From Trachythela sp. YZ-2020 (Eukaryota; Cnidaria; Anthozoa; Malacalcyonacea; Clavulariidae): 64,000 nucleotides of DNA. Below are positions 1 through 13,300 of this stretch, piece after piece. The notes under the pieces are model-generated. The model was not told the origin of the DNA. It was given only the letters and a program-made list of their open reading frames with translations, and did not search any database. The stretch covers positions 8,729,501 to 8,793,500 of the forward strand of contig JADLSH010000367.1 in assembly GCA_016169945.1 (NCBI GenBank), given 5' to 3'. Position numbers and translations under genes: made by a program. Each line of letters begins with the position of its first letter. The stretch's first letter is position 1.

Positions 1-2053
1 TGAATATTAAATTGAATCACAATTATTCCCCTTCAAACCCAGACACAGATAAGGTTCATGTGCTAATTCCAAATGGAATTACATGCAATTTACCAAACCT
101 TTCTACACACAAATTACTTCTGTTAGATAACGTAAGTCCATGAATATGCTAGTCGCTAGTAGAAAATATCAGTTTGTCTAACTGAAAACGAAAAGGGTGA
201 TCCCCCCAACCCCCCGCTCACTTCCCTTCTTGGTGCATGTGTTCTCAGTTGTAACATGTATGATCATACAGCATTAATATTTTGATGAGGCATACGTATT
301 AGACTATATTAAGAATATATATATGGAAGTGCGCCAATTCATGCATGATTTAATAATCGTCACGTCTTTTAGGTAGTAGCATATTGGTGAGCAACCAATT
401 CGCTTTAAATGATCATATTGTGTCAAACTGAATAACAAGCTGATCCAGCTTCATCACTTGAGTCCTTTTAAGTGTTCTTTACAATGTATTCATAGAAACC
501 TGGGCAGCTTTACTGGATCATCATCTCATTGCATTTACATTGATTGGTTGTTTAACGTCGTGGGATTTTTTACAAGATCAGATAACGTGTGCCAGTGTAC
601 ACCATTCAAGAACGTGCACTACCCATGCACGATGAAGGTTTTTGTAGATGGAAATTTCGAACTAATAATAACACTTGAACTTGCTTGTGATAATATATCA
701 TTCAAATTTCGTATATTAAACGATGAATCTTCATTTTGAACACATAACGATACTTAAAACCTGGTCAAGCATATTTTGATATACCGTAGGCAATAGCCTT
801 ATAGGTCCAAAGACTGCTCGGCTAATTATTTAATGACGAAGGGACAAAAATGAACGGCTGATGCCATTTTGAAACTTCGAGCAATTTCGCTGTTGTTTAC
901 GCGTTCGTCTCGAACTGCTACTCATTGCACGGACTTGGATTTTGGCGCCATCCTCGTTTTAGTATCTGAAGTAGTACTTCTAGAAGTTCATACAGCAGAT
1001 AACGTGGAATGTTCGAGGGATAAGAATAACTGAATAACCATCACTGAACAGCCCTGGTTGGTGCCTGAACTATACCTGAAGAATAGTAGAACACCAACCT
1101 CCTGGTTTCGACTTTCGCTCGAATCATCGAAGTGCTTTTAATATTTTCCCGTGGTTCAGAAACTACGTATCCAGTTTATTGTAGAATGCTACGTGCGCAA
1201 GATACCATGCACGTTCGAGATATAATAACCACAACTGGATAGTGGCCCTACACTTATTATAATGAAGCGTGATACATTGATACAGGATTAAGCTGAAAGT
1301 CAATTGCAACCTCGTATCCAGGGTCTCATCTCCACTCCCGTTGCTGGGCAATAATTATTGTCAACCAAACCCACACCCATAACAGAAAGGTCATTCGATT
1401 GCCAGACCTGCCGAGAAGGGTTCATATCAGAAATTATTTCTGGCTTCTTTGACAAAAAAATCAAATTAAAATAGTACATCAAGATTGAAGAAAAATAAAT
1501 AAAGTGTACAAAGCTTGCTGTCAGAGGGGACTTTAATTGCCCAAAACAATGTTAGGAATTCATTTATCTCTTCGAGCTGTCGATTGTTCGACAGGGCATG
1601 CAGAACACGTCATTGTTATGTCAACATAAGCCTACGTACATACCCTCAGGTACTTAATGAGATCAGCGAGATATTTCGAGGGGCTGATCACTTCTAAAAC
1701 TGTGTTTAAATCTCAGACAAAACAGATGAGGCCATCGAACGAAACACTGCAATGCTTATATGCACATTGACAAGTCAAACATGATGACCCCCCTTCCCCA
1801 GTTCGTTGTTGCGAACAATCTCCAAACAACTTTTGATAATTTACCTTGACACAAACTCAACATTAGTGAGTTTGGGAAATACAGCATGTGTTCATCAACA
1901 ATAGCTTTCTTAATACTCTAAGACAAAAGCGACTATAAATTGTATATATATTATTATATTCCTATGACGGCCCTTGAGAATTCCTGTACGCCGTTCCTTT
2001 TTCAAACTACTGACGTTAATTTAAGACAATTTTCCATTACAGCCGCTTTGCCC
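1..2053. other. Intergenic, no supported gene
   Basis: AT-rich sequence with only short open frames. The longest, near 458-739, starts at a non-ATG codon, has no signal peptide or recognisable motif, and is treated as chance. No inverted-repeat element was recognised. Confidence 0.5.
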
Positions 2054-2402
2054 CAGGGCCTTTTTTAAGAAATCGTTAGTGGGGGGCCATAATCGAAAGG
2101 GGACGTAACAAGTAGGTGGTGTATTACAGGTGTTGGAAGCTGAATTCTTGTATTCTTGAGTCTCTGTGGCTTGATTTCCTGCATTTTCAGAGACAATTTT
2201 GATATATCCCATCTAAATGGAGCCAGGTTTTGTTGTGAGAATACCATAACTTTCTTCTAAACTCAGTTTCCCCCCCTTTTTTGCTTATATTTTGGACAAA
2301 AGGGACCTTCACTGGGGGGGCCAAAATAGCTTACTGGGGGGGGCCAACATGGGGACTGGGGGGGCATTTGCCCCCCCAGCCTATCCGTTAAAAAAGGCCC
2401 TG
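2054..2402. mobile_element. hAT-like miniature element with 8-bp target duplication
   Basis: Ends are CAGGGCCTTTTTTAA on the left and its reverse complement on the right (TTAAAAAAGGCCCTG). The flanking 8-mers, ctttgccc (2046-2053) and cttttccc (2403-2410), differ at one base. CAGGG-type ends and 8-bp duplications are hallmarks of hAT transposons. The interior has G-runs and no transposase, so it is non-autonomous. Confidence 0.75.
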
Positions 2403-2600
2403 CTTTTCCCGCGCGGGACGAGGGAACATGTTTCAACTCGCGATGTAGGTGTCTAGCGTGAGATTTTTCTGTCCGCTTTACTGCTCGCGGACACGCATGA
2501 AAGTTGAACTACATTCAATTTTTTTGGCGTGCCCGCGCTATTGATTATGCGCAAGTGATTTTAAATTTCATGCCGTGGCCATTCTGACTTCCCAAACTCA

Positions 2601-2844
2601 CAATAGACAATTTGCATTATAGACTAAATTTTGTTCTAGGCAAGGAAAAGGGAAACAATCACAACAGCTACAAAGAACATAATAAGAATACCAAATTTGC
2701 AAACTTTGCAAGGCTACATTTTCCGCATTTTACAACATTTCGCAACCAAACTTTGCAATTTTACTAATTTTAGTATGTTCTTTCCGGCAATATACTTTTT
2801 TTTGCCTAGATAAAAAATTAGTCTATAATGCAAATTGTCTATTG
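2601..2844. mobile_element. Terminal-inverted-repeat miniature element, 244 bp
   Basis: The left end CAATAGACAATTTGCATTAT recurs in inverted orientation at 2825-2844. The arms continue imperfectly for about 40 bases, to the ctaggcaa/ttgcctag region. There is no coding capacity. The class is unclear because no clean target duplication was found. Confidence 0.7.
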
Positions 2845-4114
2845 ACCGTTAGGGCGGACTGGAATTTAAACACGGTGTGATTAACATGTTGGAACAAGAA
2901 AGAGGTATACGAATTTTGTAAAATCAGTATGGGGTCTCATCCACTTATGTTCAAGGTTGCAGAAAATATAATTCAAATAGGAAGTTAGATTATGTCTACA
3001 GTCAATCCGAATACAATTTACTTTCAGTTCATTTTTGTAGTTCTATATAATTATCTGCTTATTCATTTACCAACACAGCGATTTTTTGCATTACGGTTAT
3101 GTTAACCATAGGTTTAACTAGTCTTAGTTCTATCCATGCCTGTCCGCACATCGAGCCAAGAATCTCTGCCACTGGTTTCTGTCCTGCAAAAAATTTTGCT
3201 TCTTTCCACAGATTTTTTTCTTCAGAGATCCTTGACCGTCTTCCGGTTTTTTTAACTAACTAAAAAAAAAAATTCGAATCATTATCATTACTTACCTACG
3301 TCATTGTCATTGTAACAAAACAAAGTTAAAAGGTATAGTGGGCATATGTGTTGTGACCATGTAATGAACATTGAACATTCATGAACAAATATATATATAT
3401 AAATATACATACACAAATTTCTTCCCTTCCCAAATGTGAACATATGTGTGTGAGAAAACCACAAATAAAGCCACTTAAATAAAAATAAAATAAATAAAAA
3501 ACAAAAAAAAAAACATAAAAATATAGAAATTCTTATACATGCAAAATACCAGAATATTGAAGGCTTGCAGCGTATTCAATAATAGTTTTTTAATTAATAC
3601 TTCTATTTCCAAATTACACAGAGATTAGATTGCTTTGATTACTTTTTTGCTTTTCCATTTATCCCCTCCCCATATTTTATGCCCGACTTGGGTTGAAAAT
3701 TTGCCCATCTTGTCGACCTTTCAATATATTTTTTTGGGGGGGTGGATTTGAAGACCAAGAATCTATCAAGTTTATATCAAAAGAAGCCTTATGCTTAATA
3801 GGTCAATCTTATTGAATAAAATTTAAATATGTAAGAATACTAAGGACCGCAGAACAAGGCACAAACCACCAGTGAGCACTGAATAATGCGGTAACGATAA
3901 CGTTTTGCAGTTTTGACACTAAATATTAGTACGTTTTGCAACCACTATACATGGTATATTGTAGGCCATATGGATATTATCCAATTAACGTACAGGAACT
4001 TTGCCTTTTTAAAAGTTAATTCCTTTAAACGTCGTAGGTTCATTGGCTAAGGAACATTTTCTGATAAGCCTATACAAGAACTTCATGCTTCCACCTGCAT
4101 GCACGTTTTCAAAT
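2845..4114. other. Intergenic, A-rich low-complexity sequence
   Basis: Contains A-rich runs around 3250-3275 and 3475-3520 and a short TA tract near 3391. No gene or clear mobile element was recognised. Confidence 0.4.
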
Positions 4115-4487
4115 CAGGGGCCGCGGAACTGGGGGGGTCACTGGGGGAATTTTAAAAATGGAAAAAGTGCCTCTTTTCCGAAATGAAAGTGCCCTTTTTT
4201 CTGGTTTGAAAGTGCCCCTTTCCAATCAATGGGCAAAATCCATGTGTTTATAACTTTAGATTAGGTAAAAAAAGTTGCCTCAGAATGCGGGAAATTGTGT
4301 TGCAGAGACGTTAGAGATCCAAATTTCCCCCGGGGGAATCCCGTAGGACCCACCTACAATGCTTGTTCTTTACATTGTACCATCGGATTATTTTACCTCC
4401 CCCAAAATGACGCTGGCTATACCACTGATAGGTGCCCCTTTTAGCCGGGCGGTGCCCCCTACTTTTGAGATGCTTCCGCGGCCTTTG
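4115..4487. mobile_element. Second hAT-like miniature element
   Basis: Starts CAGGGGCCGCGGAA and ends TTCCGCGGCCTTTG, inverted repeats of about 14 bp with two mismatches. The flanks tttcaaat (4107-4114) and tttcggat (4488-4495) look like a decayed 8-bp target duplication. The interior repeats a 'gtgcccctttt'-like motif and codes for nothing recognisable. Confidence 0.65.
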
Positions 4488-5072
4488 TTTCGGATTCATC
4501 ATTTCGTCTCCGGAGTAGTTAAAAATAGTATATAAAAGTATTGATCCAAGTTTGTGACCAAATTTGTTCATACCACGGACCGGATCTGGCCATCTGACTG
4601 AGCGCCAGTAAACATTCCTCTCCAGCTAAATTTGAAGTTGGCTTCGCATGGATAAAACGTAAGGCGGGGGTGCACATGGATTTATGACTATTTTTCAATG
4701 ACTGTAACATATCAAACGAAAGCTTATTACTTATAGATTCTAAAATTTTTAATCATTATTAGTACCCAAATGTCTCTGTAATCCGACTCCGGGCCGGGAA
4801 TCATACCACATGCTGTGCAAAAATAGGGTGTATATGAGAAAAGATATACCTGTTTATAAATTGCCTGGAATTTTATAAACTTAAGCTCTTATAAAAGAAT
4901 AAGCTCCGAAAATTTCAGCAAAATTGATTAAATAGATCAAGAGATATCTTTTCTCAAAGACAGACAATGTGTATTCTGAGAAAACAAGCGTGTGTATCCG
5001 CGCCTTAAACATGTTACATGTCGACAACTCGGACAACTTGAAGGTAAAGAGCTGCGTGAGGTCACATGCTAG

Positions 5073-5400
5073 GGGGCTTCGGTGGCGCAGTCGTCACCTC
5101 TGAGAAGTGCTTTTCACCTCTGAGTCGTGGGTTCGCCGATTCTCGCTGGGGACTGTATTCATGTGAAAAGAGTAAGTCAGCGCTCTGTCGAATGTCGTGG
5201 GTTTTCTCCGGGCACTCCTGTTTCCTCCTAGTAGACTGGAAGGGTTACAACATATAGATTAGGGAAGTAATATCACAATCGCAAAATATTGTAAAAATAT
5301 ATAGTGTATTCTAAGTACTTAGTATAGATAAGTGAGATTCTTGATGTAATCGGTCACTGAAAAGTCCCGACGGGGAGTGAGCTGAATAATGTATGTATGC
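5073..5400 (+). mobile_element. tRNA-derived SINE
   Basis: Opens with a box-A-like GGTGGCGCAGTCGTCA and, about 50 bases on, a box-B-like GTGGGTTCGCCGATTCTCG. The body contains the TTTTCTCCGGGCACTCCTG segment typical of animal SINE bodies. The same body motif reappears near 51763 and 54256 in the window. The copy is diverged and ends near a tgtatgtatg run. Confidence 0.65.
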
Positions 5401-8400
5401 CACTCTAGAGACTCATCCTCTCCAAAGTTTTACTATACGAATACCCGGTATGGCTTGTACCTTCCTTACTGTCTATGACTATGTGTCGTTTGTGTCGTAT
5501 TCAAGTATACCAGTCTAAGTTTAATCATGTATGACGCATTTTGCTGTCGAATAACACAAAATAATTGATCAATTAAAATTTTAAATTAACCAAGTTGATA
5601 TTTACTAATTTAATATCCTTTCCAAACTGTTTCTATAAAGGAACGAAAGTGATCACAGATAGAAAGGCGATATTTTTTGTAAAGTGAAAACTTAATATAG
5701 TTTTCAATCCACTGTGGCACTGGTATAAGCTTGTTTCAGCTATATAAATTGAAAACATGTCTTGTAGGTTGAAACATGCATATTTCGGCCTGAATTCCCT
5801 GAAAAGAAACTCAAACTCATTCACGAGTTGCAGGCGTAGGGAACAACTTCAAGTTGGAGAGGTACTTCGTCTTAAGGCCACCCTCTTCTATTAGAAATTA
5901 AAAGGCACTTTTCCCACTGTTTTAGCTGGAGGAAAGTGCAGTTTCAAGAAAACTGGGGCACGTGATCCATACATGCCCTCCGACGCAAAGTGCGAAAATT
6001 TAGTCTTTAATTTGCTTGCATGCAGGTATATGCGGGGAAATTTCAATATGGAAATTTCAATAAACAAAGTATTCTTTGATTTCAATAATTTGATAATGTT
6101 AACTGCCTTTTTCAAAGGTCTAATTTTATGTGAAAAACCTTTGAGTCAAAGATTCCAGACGCCACTCCAGGCAGGGCCGGACTTACGGGGGGGGTGGGGG
6201 GTCACACCCAAAGAGATTAGTTATTTTCAGTCAGTGGAAGGGCTATTTATCGGCAGACAAAAATATTTTTGATGACTAACAGCAGTAATAGTCGGTACAA
6301 GTTCGTTAGTTCGTTAGTCAAGGACCTTAAAAATCCCTTACACCCTGATTTCTTTTCTGACTCCAGGCCGTGTTACACAAGGCGATTCTTTCTGTAACTT
6401 GCAACGCAATTTCAGACACAGAGCGATGATAGGTAAAAAGTATATTCGCAGCGAAATTGTGAGCATGAAGCTCGTTTTACTTGGCCGCGATATTTTTCTT
6501 GCTAAACATGCCCAGAAGGCAACAAAAAAAGTGAATGGGAATGATAATATCGGTGAAGTGAAACGCGGGTCATGTTCACTATTTTTCTGTGCGTACATTT
6601 CAACAGTAACCTGATGGCTCTCGTTTTACGTCATATGCCTGCATGCATTGCCTGCATGCAAGCATAATTCACATGCTGACATGCATTTTTTTCAAACCGT
6701 CAAACATGCAAAATATAAGGAACGTTGCCAATTTAGCAAGCGTCGTCTAAAATGGCTGCAATGTACAATTTTGCGTATACAAATTATATACTTATATGTA
6801 CATTGTTATCACAATTTTATTGCTACGATTCCCTTCTATTAATTAATGCCGAACGTGTTCTAGACTATTTAAAGAAAGGTTACGGCGTGGAAGTGTTAAT
6901 TCGCAGATAACATATTGTAATTTTAATAGTTCGACACGTGTACATAGTTTTGCTGTCTGCGGTATTTGGCAAGGCGCAGTAAGGAACAAACATCCATACG
7001 CATATAATCTCATGATTTCTGCACGCTTCAAGTGTGGACTTCAGTGTTGACAGGCGTTCGAGGATTAACGACATTTTAAATTCAGAACTGTGGCGGTGTC
7101 AAGCTGTGAAGTGTTTCGGCGCAAACCACATCAACCCTCACTTGAACGGATTAGGGACACGCCAACATTACATTGCTCATGTTCTTGAAATAATTGAAAT
7201 TCACTAAGTCTAAAGTTTACTAAAGACTTTAATTATAGAAGTATCGTTTTAAAACCTTTGTGTACACACTGACGACCACACGCACTTACGTATTAAGAAT
7301 TTAAAGACGACTATATATACTGTATTATAGTCTGTACTAGCAATTTACAATATATCACATCTCTCATTCCTTAAGGCATGTCGCCATTTAGCCTCCTAAT
7401 TAAACGGCTTAAACTTGCTGTGGATACTGTATAAGGCAGCGCAATGTCTGCCGTCAAGACGCGAAGGATAGATCAATGTCAATTTTCGGCCGCATTCGAC
7501 TCTCTGAAGTCGGATTAAAAAATAGAAACTTGGCTACGGACATTGTTAGACGTGCGGTAGCTCGAAAGACAGCGCGTAAAGCCCTTTCGCCGCTTCGGAA
7601 AAAGCTTTCATTAAAAAGTTTAGCTTTAACAGTTTAAGAAGTTAAGAACACTAATCTGTTTGGCTGTTTTGTCCTTAACTGCTTAAGATTTAACGCTAAA
7701 TACCATTAACAGTCGCTTGGCTGTAAGTCACACAACGCGTGCCGGTCAGTTTAGTTGAACAAAAACAAAAGCGAGCCGATTTTACTTGTCGTTTTATCAG
7801 CATTGTTGTACGGCTTTCAAACGAGCATGCTATAGACGGAATTGGTACTTATAGTGTAACGACAGGGAGTCGTTTTTAGTATGTTTTAGTAATTGATTCA
7901 AATTTTCGCTTAATGATCACTCATAACAGCACAGTAGCAATATTCAACGAGTTGAATAGCATACGGCAACCCACGGTGTTGTTATGAAAATATCCTATAT
8001 ATAGCCACCGGGTTCTGTCGTGTTCATACGGCGAAACATGTTTATATTTATATTAATTTGTATGTGTGCAGTTATTTTCATATCAAAGCTTGTGTTTGCC
8101 ACTCAACTCTTATTATGTCTTATGATTGCTGTTATTATAATACGTCCTTTTGTTAAGTTCAACGAGAAAATAATCCCTTTCGTGTATTCTCATTCACACG
8201 TTTAACGTGCCACGGCGGCTTTCAATACCTGTTAATAACGAGAACAAGGGCTTATTAAAACCACAGTGACTATTAGTATTACAAGATTTGTATTGAGTCT
8301 TAATCCTTCGCGGTCTGAACGCTAACTATCCAAGTCAACAAAGAATTAATTTAGTAAACTGACTAAATTTCTCCGCCACACTGCGTTGTTGTCGATACAT

Positions 8401-10321
8401 AATCCTAATTTGGGTGATATTTATCTGGAACGCATTGAGACAACGGGCTTAAATAGCAACATTTTGGATTTCTATGCTAGATAATAGAGTCAGACAAAAA
8501 TAGCTTGAAAGCTGTCCAGCCCCTGAGCAGTCAAAGAAAGCGCTAGCACAGTAAGGGTACTGCAGGTGGCTGCCGGTCATGAAATGTTAGTTTGAATATT
8601 GTCAATCAAATCATTAGGGCGTATTATCGTGCCGTTCATCTATAGGCTTATTATGTTCATGCTATTGATCAAACGATAAAGGCAACAAAAGCTTCGTTGC
8701 CTCCTCGCTCCCTTATGCAAACACAGCGACAATGCTATTTTGTCTTGTTTTGAATACAAATTAGGTACCCCGTCTTGCTGTTGGCAGACAACAACTGCGA
8801 TCCAACATGAATAGCATCTTGAGTTTGTATTTGCACTCGACTCAAGCTGCGACCAGATTTAACTGCTATATGCAATATACAATATCGATTGTAAAAAACG
8901 GCAATAACAATATTCGTAGTTATCGCTAAACATCAGTAGAAATCGTATTAACGTCAGATACGAATCGCCATACACATTTATGAATGCAAGCCTACAATAT
9001 ATAAAACGTCAAGAGTTAACGGACTCTATTTTGTCATTTTGATACAACAATCTCAGTATAACTGCGGGCGCCACACGACCTAGTAGGCAAGTGGGTATGA
9101 ATCATTGAAAATGAGTAAATAGCGCCTGCGTTTTGCCAAAATTTATGTGAATTCCTGACGAGCATCAGGCAAAGCTTGCCGTCTTGTTTCGTGTCAAGTG
9201 GTCGAAGGACTTGACACTTCGATCAAAAACGTGTCAGCCCGATTCACGAATGTCGCGCTTCTGGAATGCAACAAACTCTCTTGAGAGAATGCCTCGTAAA
9301 TTAGGACATAAATAACCCATTCCAAGTCGATGAATATGTAGCTACATGTAGCATGTTTATGTTTCAAACTATGTACAGTATCTTATTTTGCGCTAAATAG
9401 CTCATATTTACTCTAGTATTCTGATGTATACACAACTTCCAAATATCCTTACATGTAAAAGTATACTGCGAAAGCGACTCAGAATAAAAGCTCGAAAAAC
9501 TACTCCTAAACTCAGAGTTTGAAATGAAATACTTAACTCTTAAGCCGAGAGAGTATTTACATGAAATATTTCGAATTTATTGCAAATTCGCTATTTAAAG
9601 TGCTTGAGTTATAGATGTTGTTTTTATTCAGATTTTCATGTTTAAACGGTCTTAGCGATCTTATATAGACTATATGTTTTGTGTTCTTATCGATTTAAAT
9701 AACTTCCTTTAATCGGTGAAGCCGTCGTTTATTGAACACGAATAACGCTGCGTGATACTTTAAACAGCTCTGTAATCAAAATAAACCTTGTCAACTAACT
9801 TGATAGGTTTTTACCGCCAGAAAGCAAACGTAGACTATCCAAAACTTCAGCATGTGTCAGCTTTTTCGTTGTGGCTCCCTCCGCACACCTGTTAAAGCGA
9901 GGTTAATTATGCCTCTGTGTATGTATATCCCCAGAGAGTAGCGTGCGTTATACAGTCATATTCTTGCTAAATACCCAGCGCATCGATTATCGAATACTCG
10001 TCCTATGAGGGCACCTGCCCGCTAGAGTGCAGTTTACATGTAACAGTAGATACTGTTAATTCTGAGTCGAGTATATTGCCACGCGAGCCAATCAAAATCC
10101 CGCGCGCGATAACGACACCAAATTTGTCGAATAGTTTCGGCCTGCTTTCGACCAATAACCGGTGCGTTGGGATCACGTGTGGCAACAAAGACTGCCCGGT
10201 TGAATGATGGCTAGTGCTTATGAGACAGAACCCATGCATCGTTAAACTGTATACACTGAAGTTTACCAGTCAAAGTTGGCGTTCCAAGGGAAACTTCGTC
10301 TATTATTTGCAGGTGTCGACG
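5401..10321. other. Upstream intergenic region of islet
   Basis: No supported gene. Short open frames at 5973-6272, 6338-6614, 8020-8205 and 10003-10239 lack motifs. The last ~400 bases before 10322 are richer in GC and CpG than the surroundings and probably hold the islet promoter and 5' UTR, but no defined TATA box or initiator can be assigned. Confidence 0.4.
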
Positions 10322-10343
10322 ATGAACGCTGGAGTCATTCAAA
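10322..10343 (+). CDS. isl: islet coding exon 1 (candidate, 22 nt)
   Basis: Proposed start: ATG at 10322 reading MNAGVIQ, then one base of a split codon before the donor GTAATA. This phase-1 end fits the next exon, which begins with the two bases AC, giving Asn. A very short first coding exon just before LIM1 is also seen in vertebrate ISL1. The donor is weak and the peptide is too short to confirm by homology, so another upstream exon remains possible. Confidence 0.45.
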
Positions 10344-13300
10344 GTAATATGTTTTGCTTCAAAAGCAATTTACACCTCACTATAAATACTTAGTATCCAT
10401 ATTAACGACACTCTAAGCGCTGCTGTATATTGTTAAGTATTGATATCAGTATATATGCAGTGACGTTACACTCAACTGACTTCAACTCTTGAATTTTGAC
10501 ATATAGATTGTTTGAATATAACAATTCGTGTGCACCATTTCGTTTCAGACCAATCTCGCAGGATAGCGTTATGTGTTGGCTGTGGAGCTCAAATCACCGA
10601 CCAGTTCATACTGAGGGTTTCGCCTGATCTCGAGTGGCACGCTACCTGTTTAAAATGCTCGGAGTGTAATGTCGCCTTGGATGAGAGCTGTACATGCTTC
10701 GTACGCGACGGCAAGACGTACTGCAAACGCGATTATTATAGGTAAATGTTTATGCTTTATCAATAAGCTTTTAAACTATAGTATATAATACGAGTGCCTA
10801 TCCAATATAATTTTCACAATTTCCGTACAAAGGAAGGGGGCCTCTTTTATGTTTATCGATAAATGAGTATGTTGTGAACTAAACCATACGATGAGCACCT
10901 CCAGCTAACGTATCTGTATTTCATTCATGATACCCAGCCAGATTTTGTGTATGCTTGTAAGTGAGTGTTAAGACGCTAGGAAAGGCTTGAGCTGTCTGCC
11001 ACACGTTCAATATATATATCCCCTCACTCAGCTAGTGTGTTAAAAGTCTCAGTGGTCAAGCGATTATAGACTTGGCGCTTAGATGTTCAGCTCGATCAAG
11101 TCGCCCCGCCTCCAAGTTTTAGTGTAGCGGTCTTATTGATCTATCTCGTACTGCAACTGAGGTAAACGAATACAGAAAATGTCTTTGTCTGTTCTCTCAC
11201 TTCATGGCAGTCGTAAAAAGCCGAAGGGTTTCACGGTTATTCGAGACATGTCATGATATTTTGGCAGTCGAGCGTATCCGCGATCCGCTAATAACAATGA
11301 TTCGCACAGTAATATTCACTTCTGGTTTTAATAGCGTGTATAGTTCATCCTCATTGTTTGAAGTTCTCATTTGAATCAACGTAGAGCTATTTACTCTATT
11401 CATTTAATAAATGTTCATGCGGTAGTGTTAGTTCACACGCATCTCGGAAGCTAAACTATTCCCTCAATAAAAATCTCCTGCACTTACCCACGCACGAACT
11501 TAACACTATCTGAACTCTGCTTTTGTCTGATGGAAACTGAATTACCCCAACTTAAAGTATAAATACTCCATTTCTAGGTTGTTCGGTTCGAAATGCGCAA
11601 AGTGCAATCAAGGTTTCAACAAGAAAGACTACGTTATGAGAGTTAAAAATAAGATATTTCACATGGAATGCTTTCGATGCGTCGCATGCAGTAAGCAATT
11701 GGTACGCGGTGAAGAATTCGCTCTCAGAGATGATGGCTTATTCTGTAAAGCCGATCACATTATCTTAGAGAAGGCACGAGAACATTACAGTGGTGATAAT
11801 CTTGCCATATCCATAAACACAGGTAAGCTAACCAGTTTCTTCTTTCAATATTTATACTTGTACTGTAAATTTATAACCATGCAGGTTAACTAGCGTTTGC
11901 AATGCGCTTAACGAATATGCGTTCGTTTCCGTCCGAAATAAATTTATGAGTTGATGATCTTGCTTATCGCGGACATATCAGTGCTTTTATAAGAATGCAG
12001 GCGTAACTTCAGATACGATATAGCATTTAAATTGGTGTAAATCCTTCAAGAAAGCACTGCGGTAGGTCTATGGGGTGTAAAATGCTAGAGGTTGGCCCGA
12101 TGTATGTTGTCGCACAACACATGTCGATTGATGTCTTCATTAGTGCAACGAGTCAGCCTTTCTTGCCTCTAATCACGCTAGTTTGTGATCACGCTATGAT
12201 TAATTGTTGAGTAAACCTTAGATAGGCGAACTTGGAAGAAAAAATTGGCAAAGGTTTGCAACGAAATTGCGAATATAACATTGTTTCGTGTTGAAATTCA
12301 ATTCGAGGTTTGGAATTTGCGATACTGTGTTTGTGAGATGTAACATTTTGCTTATCCTTAATAACCCCCATAAAATGACCGTATTTTCTTTTATTTTCAC
12401 TGATTGAGGAAACGCTGCCTGTTAGCCCGGATTAAACATACCGACTGCTGTATATTTCATATCCTGTGTTCAATAAAAACATTCTGTACATTTACAAGAG
12501 GAGTCCGTTTACAAAAATGTAAACCTTTGTGTGAGCAAGCTTGCCTATAGTTATGCTTGCATGATGAATTCTTAAACAAGTACTCCAGTGTAGGTAGCTG
12601 TCTACAAAGAAAGCTGGCATCTGGATGTGTTTGGGGCGATGGGCCATTGACTCTAAATTTACTTAATCTTTTTAAAGAAGTTTGACTGACACACAGACGC
12701 CAGCATACATGTATACTCGTTCATTGTCCTTTATGAGCACTGGCCTCTCATATGAATTGCGTCGACTTTGAAGCATACAAAATTTTGGTAATATACAACA
12801 TAGCTGAAAATATACATGAATGAAATCAATGTTAATGATTGCATGGATATGCACTACAGAGTTACTGCCACTATATAGTGAAACTACTAAAGTAAAGACT
12901 GAAGCAAAAAGTTCCTCTTAGCTTAGTTCGTTCTAATCTAGTTGTAAAACTCAACCGCTCTTACAAACTGCTTCAATATACACATTCCTCCACAAGGCTC
13001 TAGACGGAAAGCGTTGCTTTTGGCTTTTTGCCTAACATACGATTTTTTAAAACAAGTATTTAACACAATTTATTTAAAGGAACTCTTTAATTGTGATACA
13101 ATATCAAAGGAAAAGGCATGGTCGCAGTCGACTCTCAAAGCTATCCGTTAAGAAAGAAATATATCATCTATAGATTCTTTAAGTAAAGTTCTTCCTATAT
13201 TTGAAGAAAGAATGTCTTTACTCTATCTCTTTGTTTCAAGAATTCTGAGGAGTAAAATCTTCAATGTTTAACTTAGCATAAAATATAATGGAATGGCACT

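Noticed and set aside
458..739. 93-codon cysteine-containing frame
   Set aside because: Starts at a non-ATG codon, has no signal sequence, and the cysteines follow no known spacing.
8020..8205. 61-codon hydrophobic frame upstream of islet
   Set aside because: AT-rich, membrane-like by composition only, with no family resemblance or conserved context.
9145..9190. CTGACGAGC sequence suggesting another hammerhead
   Set aside because: After the first core half the sequence reads GGCAAAGC instead of a stem followed by GAAA, and no stem I partner is present.
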